NCBI RefSeq assembly: GCF_008124765.1 | Contig: NZ_VNHS01000001.1 | Coordinates: 1 to 64,000, forward strand | Reading direction: 5' to 3' | Length of the DNA: 64,000 nucleotides | Origin: Paenibacillus methanolicus | GTDB taxonomy: Bacteria > Bacillota > Bacilli > Paenibacillales > Paenibacillaceae | Program-made: the position numbers and the translations under genes | Notes under the pieces: model-generated | The model's input: the letters and a program-made list of their open reading frames with translations, nothing else | The model's database searches: none | What the model was told of the DNA's origin: nothing | In this document: positions 52,106 through 60,268 of the stretch, piece after piece | Layout: every line of letters starts with the position of its first letter | Numbering within the stretch: the stretch's first letter is position 1

Positions 52106-54088
52106 GTGAAGCATGCCGTATCCGGCGATCGATTACAGCCGCTCTCTTATAGAGAGGTTCGGGTCCATGATCCGTTCTGGACGAAGTATGTCGCTTTGGT
52201 GAGGGACGAGGTCATCCCTTATCAATGGGAGGCGCTGAATGACCGCATCGAAGGCGCTTCGCCGAGTCATGCGCTGCAAAATTACCGTATCGCGGCGGGC
52301 GAAGAAGAGGGCGCCTTCTATGGATATATTTTTCAAGACAGCGATGTGACGAAGTGGTTAGAGGCCGTCGCGTATAGTCTCGCTTCAGTTCCGAATCCCA
52401 AGCTTGAACAGCTTGCGGACGCCACGATCGAACTGCTGGCCAGAGCTCAGCAGCCCGACGGTTATTTGAATACGTATTTCACCATCGGTCATCAAGATGA
52501 ACGATGGATCAACGAGCGCGACAATCATGAGCTGTATTGCGCCGGACATATGATCGAGGCAGCCGTCGCCTATTACGAGACGACCGGCAAAGGGAAGCTG
52601 CTCGATATTGCTTGCAAATTCGCCGACTACATCGATACCGTGTTCGGCGTCGAAGCCGGACAAAAACGCGGCTATCCGGGTCACCAGGGCATCGAGCTTG
52701 CTTTGGTTCGACTTTACGAAGCAACCGGACAACCGCGTTACTTGAAGCTTAGCGAGTATTTCATCAACGAACGAGGACAAGAGCCGAATTACTTCCGGCT
52801 GGAGGCGGACGGCCGAGCGGCGCGTTTCGGCCAGAACTATTTACTGCGCGAACCTTATTACAGTCTCTATAAGGACGGCTTCGCGTATAACCAATCCCAT
52901 CTGCCGGTCAGACGGCAGCGGCATGCCGCCGGTCATGCGGTAAGAGCCGTCTATATGTACGCGGGAATGGCGGATGTGGCCGCGGCGTTCAAGGATCCCG
53001 AATTGATCGAGGCATGCCGGAAGCTGTGGGACAACGTGACGCAGAGACAGATGTACATTACGGGCGGCATCGGATCGAATCACGATGGAGAAGCGTTCTC
53101 GTTCGATTATGACCTGCCGAACGATACGGCGTATACCGAGACCTGCGCCTCGATCGGTCTGATCTTCTGGGCGCACCGCATGCAGCGGCTCGACCCGGAT
53201 CGCAAGTATGCGGATGTCATCGAGCGCGCGCTTTATAATGGCACCATTAGCGGGATGGCGCTGGACGGCAAAAGCTTTTTTTACGTCAACCCTCTTGAGG
53301 TCTGGCCGCAAGCCTGCCAACGTCCGGACAAGAAACACGTGAAGCCAGTCCGGCAAAAGTGGTTCAACTGCGCCTGCTGTCCGCCTAACCTCGCTAGGCT
53401 GATTGCTTCACTCGGCACGTATATCTACTCGCAAACGGACAACAGCGTCTATGTTCACCAGTTTATCGGAAGCGACACGAAGGTTAACCTTGCCGGTCAA
53501 TCCGTTCAACTCTCGCAGCAAACGAATTATCCATGGGACGCGACGATCGACTTGGCCGTATCACCGGATCAACCGGCCGCGTTCACGGTCGCGATTCGAG
53601 TGCCCGGCTGGTGCGAGAATCCTTCTATTGTGGTGAATGGCCAACGCGTGGATATCCAAGCGGCGATGACGAAAGGTTATGCACGGATCAACAGGGTATG
53701 GGAGGCCGGCGACGTCATCCGGATCGAGCTGACCATGACGATCAAGCGCATGTATGCGCACCCGAACGTTCGCGTCAACGCCGGGAAGGTCGCGCTGCAG
53801 CGCGGTCCTATCGTGTATTGTCTCGAGGAGGCGGACAACGGGGCGGTTCTGCCGGATATCGCATTGCCGGAACAGGCACCGCTTGAAGCGCGGTTCAGGC
53901 CGGACATCCTGGGAGGAATCACGGTCATTACGGGCGAAGCGCGACGCAGTTCGGCATTAGGCTGGGAAGAAACCTTGTACGGGGAGACGAAGAGGGCGGA
54001 CGTCGTCTTTCCGATTCAGGCCGTTCCCTATTTTGCCTGGGCGAACCGAGGCGAAGGCGAAATGCAGGTTTGGATCCGAGAGCGTTGA
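52106..54088 (+). CDS. GH127 beta-L-arabinofuranosidase
   Basis: A 660-residue intracellular enzyme close to HypBA1 of Bifidobacterium longum, which removes arabinose from Hyp-linked beta-L-arabinobiose products. E345 and C347 (AYTETCASI) and C424-C425 (FNCACCPPN) correspond to the zinc site and the nucleophile Cys of HypBA1. The (alpha/alpha)6 barrel covers about 10-440, followed by beta-sandwich domains to the end. The GTG start at 52106 has GGGGGACG upstream. It is the last gene of the transporter-glycosidase operon, with a perfect terminator after it. It is the intact counterpart of the broken gene at 49543. Confidence 0.93.
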   Translation: MKHAVSGDRLQPLSYREVRVHDPFWTKYVALVRDEVIPYQWEALNDRIEGASPSHALQNYRIAAGEEEGAFYGYIFQDSDVTKWLEAVAYSLASVPNPKLEQLADATIELLARAQQPDGYLNTYFTIGHQDERWINERDNHELYCAGHMIEAAVAYYETTGKGKLLDIACKFADYIDTVFGVEAGQKRGYPGHQGIELALVRLYEATGQPRYLKLSEYFINERGQEPNYFRLEADGRAARFGQNYLLREPYYSLYKDGFAYNQSHLPVRRQRHAAGHAVRAVYMYAGMADVAAAFKDPELIEACRKLWDNVTQRQMYITGGIGSNHDGEAFSFDYDLPNDTAYTETCASIGLIFWAHRMQRLDPDRKYADVIERALYNGTISGMALDGKSFFYVNPLEVWPQACQRPDKKHVKPVRQKWFNCACCPPNLARLIASLGTYIYSQTDNSVYVHQFIGSDTKVNLAGQSVQLSQQTNYPWDATIDLAVSPDQPAAFTVAIRVPGWCENPSIVVNGQRVDIQAAMTKGYARINRVWEAGDVIRIELTMTIKRMYAHPNVRVNAGKVALQRGPIVYCLEEADNGAVLPDIALPEQAPLEARFRPDILGGITVITGEARRSSALGWEETLYGETKRADVVFPIQAVPYFAWANRGEGEMQVWIRER

Positions 54089-54098
54089 GAACGCACGC

Positions 54099-54146
54099 AG
54101 CAACAAGAAGCCATCACCATCATTGTGGCTTCTTGTTGCTGTTTTT
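54099..54146 (+). terminator. Rho-independent terminator of the arabinofuranosidase operon
   Basis: AGCAACAAGAAGCCA and its exact complement flank a 12-base loop, followed by GTTTTTG. The following 240 bases to 54389 contain an AT-rich stretch (TATATAGCATAAT at about 54242) that may hold the next promoter, but no clear -35. Confidence 0.92.
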
Positions 54147-54389
54147 GTTTATGGCGAAATTCGTTGAAGCGGGCACAGCTCAAATTAGTTGATTTTTTAG
54201 AAGGGATGGTTGAACTATTAGATGTGAAAATGGCGCGTTTTTATATAGCATAATCAGTGCGGAATGGTTTACTCGCTTGCCCTCCTTTCTTCATTTGCAA
54301 GCCGGGAAGGGGAGAGGAGGTGATGTCGTATCGTAGCGCGATCGTTGTCGTTTACTTATAGAACCTAAGCCTACGGGAGGGATTATCGG

Positions 54390-57300
54390 ATGAGAACGTG
54401 GTTATCGGCCATCGTTTCCATGAGCATGCTGAGCGCTTGTTTATTCGTTCCGCCTACGACGGTTTCCGCATCGGAGGATGGAGCTGTCGACCAGGCGCGA
54501 ATCGTGGACATTTTCGGCAGGGAACTGAATCAATACGGGATTGAATTAGTCGATTGGCAGGGCTACTTGGCGAACCCGTACGTCAAGCTGAATGTAGAAC
54601 CTCCGGCAAATGCCGCTTACCCGCTTACGCTCGAACTGAATGCCAGAGGCACGTCCCGCCTAATGATGGATCGGCCCAGTACATTGAGCGCAACCGGAGC
54701 CGAGAAGACGCTCACTTTCGACAACGCCGACGAGGTAAAGCCTTTCTTGCTCGAAATCCATCCAGACCGAATCGGAGGCCATGGCGAGATCGAACATTAT
54801 AAACTGGACGTGACGATTACGGAAGCGGATGGCGCGACCCATCAACAATCGACGCCGATTCGCGTTCTGGATCAGGATGACGAGCAAGAAACGACGTTCC
54901 CGCTCAAGTTCGATTATCGGTACGATACGATCCAACCTTATTTCAGCGATCCGGCGATTCGAGAGGCCGGCGAACGAGCGATCAAAGATTGGTTTTATTT
55001 CTTTGATATGCAGCCGTTCGATACCGTACCTGCGGGCGACGAGACGGCCTCCATCCCCGAGGATAATTTCGAAGGTCACATTCAAGTCGCCAACGACGAG
55101 CCCTATAACGGGATGTGGATTTACTTGCGCGGCTTGAACGGTCCTCATTCCACGGGCGGCGCAACCGAGAACGGCAAATATCACAAGCGTAACGGGCGCA
55201 CGATTCCGGATAAAATTCACCGATCGCTTCTTACCATTCTCGACTTCTACGATACCGCAACGCCGTTCACCTCCTTGGACGACGAGCAGTGGTATCTCAC
55301 CGAAATGAACGATACCTCCACGGACGTCTACGGCTTGATCATGCATGAATTCGGGCATGCGCTTGTCTACTCGGGCAGCTGGAAAGGCGTTTCCGCTTAC
55401 AAGCGTGACGGCGGAACCGCTGCGAACATCGTGGCCTACCAAGGGAATCCGGTTCCGCTGGACGACGGCTACCATATTCCCGGAGAGCCGCAATACTGGG
55501 ATCGGATCAGCGGTCAGAACGGGGGAAGGACGCATCTATTCCACAATAAACGTTGGATGCTGACCAAATTGACGCTGTTGATTGCCGAGAAGGCCGGCTG
55601 GAAGCTAAATCAGAAGCTAACGCCGTTCTTAAGCCCGGCGATTAAGAACGTGCCGGTACCTCATGCCAAACCAGGCGAGAAATACGAGCTCCAATTGAAG
55701 GCGGAAGGCGGCGTGCCGTTCTATGATTGGACGATAACGGCAGGCGCTCTGCCGGAAGGATTGAAGCTGGATCGGTTCACGGGCAAACTCTCGGGCAAAG
55801 TCGCCGGGAACGCGAAAGGCAGCTATTCGTTCACCGTCCAGCTTCGAGATTACGATGAAATGAGCAAACCTATAACGAAGACATTTACGCTTTACGTTGG
55901 ATCAGGCGAGTTAGCCGGAAGCTATTTGTTCGACGAAGAGGGCGCTTTAGGGCTTGATTATTCGGGCGCCGGCCATGATGGCACGATGCATGATGCGGTC
56001 CGTACGGCTGGCGCAAGAGACGGGGGCGCGCTGTTAAACGGCACGACAAGCTATATCGAGCTTCCGGAACAAGTGCTGAAAGACGCCGACGGCTTCACGT
56101 TCACCAGTTGGATCAAGCCGGCTGCCATAGATTCGGTCTCCACCTTGTTCGACTTCAAGAGCGAGGCGGGAGGCATGGCGCTCGCCGTAGATGAGCAGGA
56201 CGTCTTGCGATTCAACGCCAGTCCTAACAACGGGAAACACATATCGATCTCCGGCGGGAAAGCGGCCTCTGAGGAGTGGCATCATGCCGCCGTCGCCGTC
56301 ACGGGTAACTCGGCCATTCTATACGTAGATGGCAAGGAGTCCGCGAGGAGTTCCGACATCCCTTCGGGTCTGTTATCCGTCGTTAAGAATGGCGGCGCCA
56401 AGCTGATCGGGAAATCCCATGCGAATAAGGATTACTATAAAGGCGTCTTGGATGAAGCGAAGCTGTACAATCGCGCTCTATCGGCCGCGGAGATCGCGGC
56501 GCTAGCTGCCGATAAACCGATCCCGCCCGAAGTAGAGGAGCCTGATCCGGTGAACCCGAACGCGGCGGTAGACGCCGATGTATCGACATCCTTCGTCTCC
56601 GCATGGGAAAGCTTGGTTGGCATCAACGACGAGTACGAACCGGCAAGCTCGGCGGACCGCAATCATCCGATCTACGGCAATTGGGATACGCATGGAACGA
56701 CGCAGTGGGTACAGTACGAATTCGCGCAGCCGGTTGCGCTTGCTTCCAGCCACCTCTACTGGTTCGACGATAATGACGGCATCGATACTCCGGAGTCCTA
56801 TCTTCTCGAGTATTGGGACGGATCGGCCTGGAAGGAAGTGCCCAATCCGTCGCAGTACGGCGTGCTGCCGGATCAATATAACGTCACGACGTTCGATCCG
56901 GTTACGACGAACAAAATTCGAGTCCAAATTCAAGCCAAACCGACAACCTCGACAGGAATCCAGCAGTGGAAGGTGATGCGGGCGGATGAGACAGCTCGCA
57001 ACGCCTTGACGATAACCGGGCCGAGTTCGGTGAAAAGCGGGCAATCGTTCGATGTGCAGGCGGGCTTGCGCGGGGTGGACGGCGATACGCTTGCCGCCGA
57101 CATGACCATTCAATACGACGCGGATCGACTGGAGTTGGCGGATACCGACCTTGCGGCGAAGAATGAAGCATTCAAGCTGGTCGGACAGCATCTTCAACCG
57201 GGCAGCATTCGACTGCTGTTCGCCAAGCTTGGAACGGATGCCAAAGAGGTGAACGGTAAGCTTATTGAGCTGCGCTTCAAAGCGAAGAGCGGCAGTTCGG

Positions 57301-57821
57301 GAGGCGTGGCATCGGTATCCTTAACGAATGGCAGCGCAGCCGACGGCTCGGGTACCGAAACGGCGCTAACCGGTGCCGCGCTCTCGATCACCGTGGACGC
57401 AATCGATCCATCAGCCCTCGTCTCGCTCATTACGGATGCCGAGCAGAAGCTTGCGGCAGCCTCCGTCGGCTCGGGAGTCGGCCAAGTGCCTCAAGCGGCC
57501 AAAACCGCATTCGAACAGGCGATTCAGTCCGCTAAAGCGGTGGCAGATGACGCGAATCCGACGCAGCCGCAGATCGAGAACGCCATTCGCGAGCTGCAGA
57601 CGGCGATCGTGACCTTCGAAGCGGCCATCATCAAGACCACGCCGGGCGATATCAACGACGACGCTCGAATTAGCATCGGCGATCTTGCCCTCGTCGCGGC
57701 GGCATATGGCAAATCCGCCGAAGACCGGGATTGGGCGAACGTGAAGAAGTCGGACGTCAACCAGGACGGCAAAATCGATATCGAGGATCTTGCCGCGCTG
57801 GCTAGATTGATTCTCGCCTAA
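54390..57821 (+). CDS. Secreted HEFGH metallopeptidase-like protein with LamG, cohesin, FIVAR and dockerin
   Basis: An 1143-residue exported protein (signal peptide 1-27). Order: an N-terminal beta-domain (about 35-165, with GRELNQYGIELVDWQGYL); a putative zinc peptidase domain (about 170-415) with H319-E320-F-G-H323 and a possible third ligand H362 in GYHIPGEPQYWDR; a He_PIG Ig-like domain (about 420-503); LamG (about 508-705); a galactose-binding F5/8-like domain (about 722-870); cohesin-like (about 873-1005); FIVAR helices (about 1010-1080); and type I dockerin (about 1084-1143). Its cohesin-FIVAR-dockerin tail parallels that of the DUF5695 protein at 19447. The start follows GGGAGGG. Proteolysis is inferred from HExxH only; a glycopeptidase role would suit the setting. 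Confidence 0.83.
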   Translation: MRTWLSAIVSMSMLSACLFVPPTTVSASEDGAVDQARIVDIFGRELNQYGIELVDWQGYLANPYVKLNVEPPANAAYPLTLELNARGTSRLMMDRPSTLSATGAEKTLTFDNADEVKPFLLEIHPDRIGGHGEIEHYKLDVTITEADGATHQQSTPIRVLDQDDEQETTFPLKFDYRYDTIQPYFSDPAIREAGERAIKDWFYFFDMQPFDTVPAGDETASIPEDNFEGHIQVANDEPYNGMWIYLRGLNGPHSTGGATENGKYHKRNGRTIPDKIHRSLLTILDFYDTATPFTSLDDEQWYLTEMNDTSTDVYGLIMHEFGHALVYSGSWKGVSAYKRDGGTAANIVAYQGNPVPLDDGYHIPGEPQYWDRISGQNGGRTHLFHNKRWMLTKLTLLIAEKAGWKLNQKLTPFLSPAIKNVPVPHAKPGEKYELQLKAEGGVPFYDWTITAGALPEGLKLDRFTGKLSGKVAGNAKGSYSFTVQLRDYDEMSKPITKTFTLYVGSGELAGSYLFDEEGALGLDYSGAGHDGTMHDAVRTAGARDGGALLNGTTSYIELPEQVLKDADGFTFTSWIKPAAIDSVSTLFDFKSEAGGMALAVDEQDVLRFNASPNNGKHISISGGKAASEEWHHAAVAVTGNSAILYVDGKESARSSDIPSGLLSVVKNGGAKLIGKSHANKDYYKGVLDEAKLYNRALSAAEIAALAADKPIPPEVEEPDPVNPNAAVDADVSTSFVSAWESLVGINDEYEPASSADRNHPIYGNWDTHGTTQWVQYEFAQPVALASSHLYWFDDNDGIDTPESYLLEYWDGSAWKEVPNPSQYGVLPDQYNVTTFDPVTTNKIRVQIQAKPTTSTGIQQWKVMRADETARNALTITGPSSVKSGQSFDVQAGLRGVDGDTLAADMTIQYDADRLELADTDLAAKNEAFKLVGQHLQPGSIRLLFAKLGTDAKEVNGKLIELRFKAKSGSSGGVASVSLTNGSAADGSGTETALTGAALSITVDAIDPSALVSLITDAEQKLAAASVGSGVGQVPQAAKTAFEQAIQSAKAVADDANPTQPQIENAIRELQTAIVTFEAAIIKTTPGDINDDARISIGDLALVAAAYGKSAEDRDWANVKKSDVNQDGKIDIEDLAALARLILA

Positions 57822-57885
57822 TGGTATAAGAGGCGATCGAGGCAGGAGGTTGGCGCGAGCTATCCTCCTGCCATCTGCGACAAGG

Positions 57886-58203
57886 CTGTCAGGTTAAGGA
57901 AAAACGTCTGGTGAAGCCAGCTGTGGCTATAGTTGGTCGGCTTACGCACATGCATAAGTCTTCGGACGAACTTCAAAACCCACTGAAGCTTTGTCCGTCA
58001 GGACAAAAGCGTGCCATACTCAAGCCCAATCGCCGACCGCGAACAAACAGGTCAGCACGAAATAGGGAGTCCTGAGCGTTTTCAAAGGAAAACGCACTTC
58101 GGAAGCATACGCTTGGGCAAAGCCCTTTGGAGCCTCCTCGGCGGAGGAGGTGGGAGGAGGGAGCCAACAAAAGTCGGGTCAAAAGGGCGGAGCCCTCTTA
58201 ATT
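57886..58203. repeat. Intergenic repeat region related to the 29.2-kb repeats
   Basis: The 465-base gap before the second peptidase gene has no reading frame. At 58115-58203 it repeats the 29208-29381 element (GGGCAAAGCCC, a purine-rich GGAGG tract, TCGGGTCAAA, GGGCGGAGCCC). At 57886-57899 lies the inverse of CTTAACCTGACAGC, which ends the 29-kb repeat. Small hairpins lie between (GCTTTGTCC/GGACAAAAGC; GCGTTTTC/GAAAACGC). A GGCAGGAGG/CCTCCTGCC stem at 57842-57873 may end the upstream transcript, though without a T run. Confidence 0.7.
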
Positions 58204-58286
58204 ATCTGCGAAAGGGGTGATGCTCGTTCAAGACGATTAATCGCTAGCAAGGTTGCAGACCTGCCGTAATGTTAAGGAGGGAGAAA

Positions 58287-60242
58287 ATGAAAAAATGGTT
58301 TCGTCTAGGCCTTGGGATTACGCTATTCACCGGGTTGGCGCCCTGGCACGTACCGGATGGCCGCGTCGTCCATGCCGCGGCTGCTACCGAGGCTTCGGTC
58401 GTGGATATCTTCGGGCGCGAAGTGAATGGTTACGGCATCGAGCTCGTAGATTGGCAGGGGTACCTCGCCAATCCGTATGTGAAGCTCACGCTCAAACCGC
58501 CCGCCTCCGCCGCATACCCGGTTACGATCACGCTGAATGCGCAAGGTTCATCGCGGCTGATGATGGATATGCCGAGCACGCTGTCCGCAACGGGCGCAAC
58601 CAAGACGATCACGTTCAACAACGCATCGGAACAGAAGAATTTCCTGCTGGAGATCGCGCCGGATCGAATCGGAAACGCCGGATCGATCGAGAATTACGCG
58701 TTGTCGATTCGAACGCAAGAGAATAACGGGACTACGCGGACGCAGGCAGTTCCGATTCGGGTCTTGGATCAGGATGACAATTTGACGACCGGTTTCCCGC
58801 TGAAGTTCGACTATCGGTTCGATACGGTCAATCACATCTTCGATGATCCCGCGATCAAGACCGCGGCGGAGACCGCCATCAAGGATTGGTTTTATTTCCT
58901 GGAAGTGAAGCCATTCGATACGGTGCCGGCCGGGGATGAGACCAGCATCGTTCCGAACGATAATTTTAACGGCAATACCACGGTCAGCAACAACGAGCCG
59001 TTTAACGGGGAATGGATTTTTCTGCGCGGCTTGAACGGTCCTTACTCCACGGGCTGGTCTTCAAACAATGGGAAATACCACAAAATCAACGGGCAGACCG
59101 CGCCTGGCAATCTCCATCGTTCGCTTGGGACGGCGCTGGACTTCTATGACGACGCCACGGTATTCACCTCCATCCATGACGACGATTGGTATAAGACCGA
59201 CCTGTCTCAGGTCACGGATGTCTATGGACTGATCATGCATGAATTCGGACATGGGATCGCTTATAACGACGCATGGCCGGGGATGGTCAATTACGTAGCG
59301 GCCGGCGGGACCAACGATGCCGAAGTGATCGCTTATCAAGGGTATGCGGTACCGCTTGACGGCAGCTACCATATTCCAGGGGATCAGCCCTACTGGGACC
59401 GGATCAGCGGGCAAAGCGGCGGGTGGTCCAGCTTATTTCCCGTACGGCGCTGGATGCTGAGTAAGCTGTCGCTGCTGGTGGCCGAGAACGCGGGCTGGAA
59501 GCTGAATAAGAACTTAAGTCCGTTCGTGAAGCCGGCTATTACGACGACGAGCCTGAAGGGAGCTTCGGCCGGACAAAGCTATAACCAGAAGCTCACGGCC
59601 ACCGGCGGCGTACCGTTCTACGATTGGACGATTGCAAGCGGCGCCTTGCCTCCGGGACTTGCGCTTAATCGATTCACGGGCGCGATCAGCGGGACGGTGG
59701 CGGCAGCGGCGCAGAGCAGCTATACGTTCACGGTACGCCTTCGCGACTATGACGAAGCAAGCGCGCCCGTCACCAAATCGTTCACGATCAACACGTCGAA
59801 CAATGCCGCCGCGAACATTGCTGTGGAAGCGGTTGCATCGACGTCCTACGTGTCGCCATGGGAAAGTCTGTCCGGGTTGAACGATCAATATGTTCCGGCC
59901 AGCTCCAACGATCGCGGGCATCCGGTGTATGGGAATTGGAACAATCCCGGGACAACGCAGTGGGTTCAATATGATTTCAATCGGACGGTAAATCTGACCG
60001 GCACGTCCGTCTATTGGTTCGATGATAACGAGGGAATTGATCTGCCTGAATCGTATACGGTGCAATACTGGAGTAACGGCGGCTGGGTCAACGTGGCGAA
60101 TCCAACGGGACTTGGCGTGCTTGGCAATCAGTTTAACGAAACCGCCTTTACGCCCGTGACGACGACCAAGATCAGGCTCAACGTGAAAGCGAAGCCGGGG
60201 TTCTCTAGCGGAATCGAGCAGTGGAAGGTTTACGGCTATTAG
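58287..60242 (+). CDS. Secreted HEFGH metallopeptidase-like protein, short paralogue
   Basis: A 651-residue exported protein (signal peptide 1-33, cleavage near HAAAA). It is colinear with the first 500 residues of the protein at 54390: the same N-terminal beta-domain (GREVNGYGIELVDWQGYL), the zinc motif H318-E319-F-G-H322, the YHIPGDQPYWDRISG segment and the He_PIG domain. It then goes directly to the F5/8-like galactose-binding domain and stops. LamG, cohesin, FIVAR and dockerin are missing. The pair arose by tandem duplication with gain or loss of modules. The ATG at 58287 follows AAGGAGGGAG. The third DUF5695 gene begins 26 bases after its stop, so the two are probably co-transcribed. Confidence 0.83.
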   Translation: MKKWFRLGLGITLFTGLAPWHVPDGRVVHAAAATEASVVDIFGREVNGYGIELVDWQGYLANPYVKLTLKPPASAAYPVTITLNAQGSSRLMMDMPSTLSATGATKTITFNNASEQKNFLLEIAPDRIGNAGSIENYALSIRTQENNGTTRTQAVPIRVLDQDDNLTTGFPLKFDYRFDTVNHIFDDPAIKTAAETAIKDWFYFLEVKPFDTVPAGDETSIVPNDNFNGNTTVSNNEPFNGEWIFLRGLNGPYSTGWSSNNGKYHKINGQTAPGNLHRSLGTALDFYDDATVFTSIHDDDWYKTDLSQVTDVYGLIMHEFGHGIAYNDAWPGMVNYVAAGGTNDAEVIAYQGYAVPLDGSYHIPGDQPYWDRISGQSGGWSSLFPVRRWMLSKLSLLVAENAGWKLNKNLSPFVKPAITTTSLKGASAGQSYNQKLTATGGVPFYDWTIASGALPPGLALNRFTGAISGTVAAAAQSSYTFTVRLRDYDEASAPVTKSFTINTSNNAAANIAVEAVASTSYVSPWESLSGLNDQYVPASSNDRGHPVYGNWNNPGTTQWVQYDFNRTVNLTGTSVYWFDDNEGIDLPESYTVQYWSNGGWVNVANPTGLGVLGNQFNETAFTPVTTTKIRLNVKAKPGFSSGIEQWKVYGY

Positions 60243-60268
60243 TCATCCATTCCGAACAGGAGGTTCAT

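Noticed and set aside
54317..54359. Possible 12-residue leader peptide after a perfect AGGAGGTGAT anti-SD complement upstream of the metallopeptidase gene
   Set aside because: The ATG is only two bases from the Shine-Dalgarno core and no attenuator-like structure follows, so support is too thin.
57842..57873. GGCAGGAGG/CCTCCTGCC stem as a terminator
   Set aside because: There is no T run after the stem; mentioned only within the repeat region entry.
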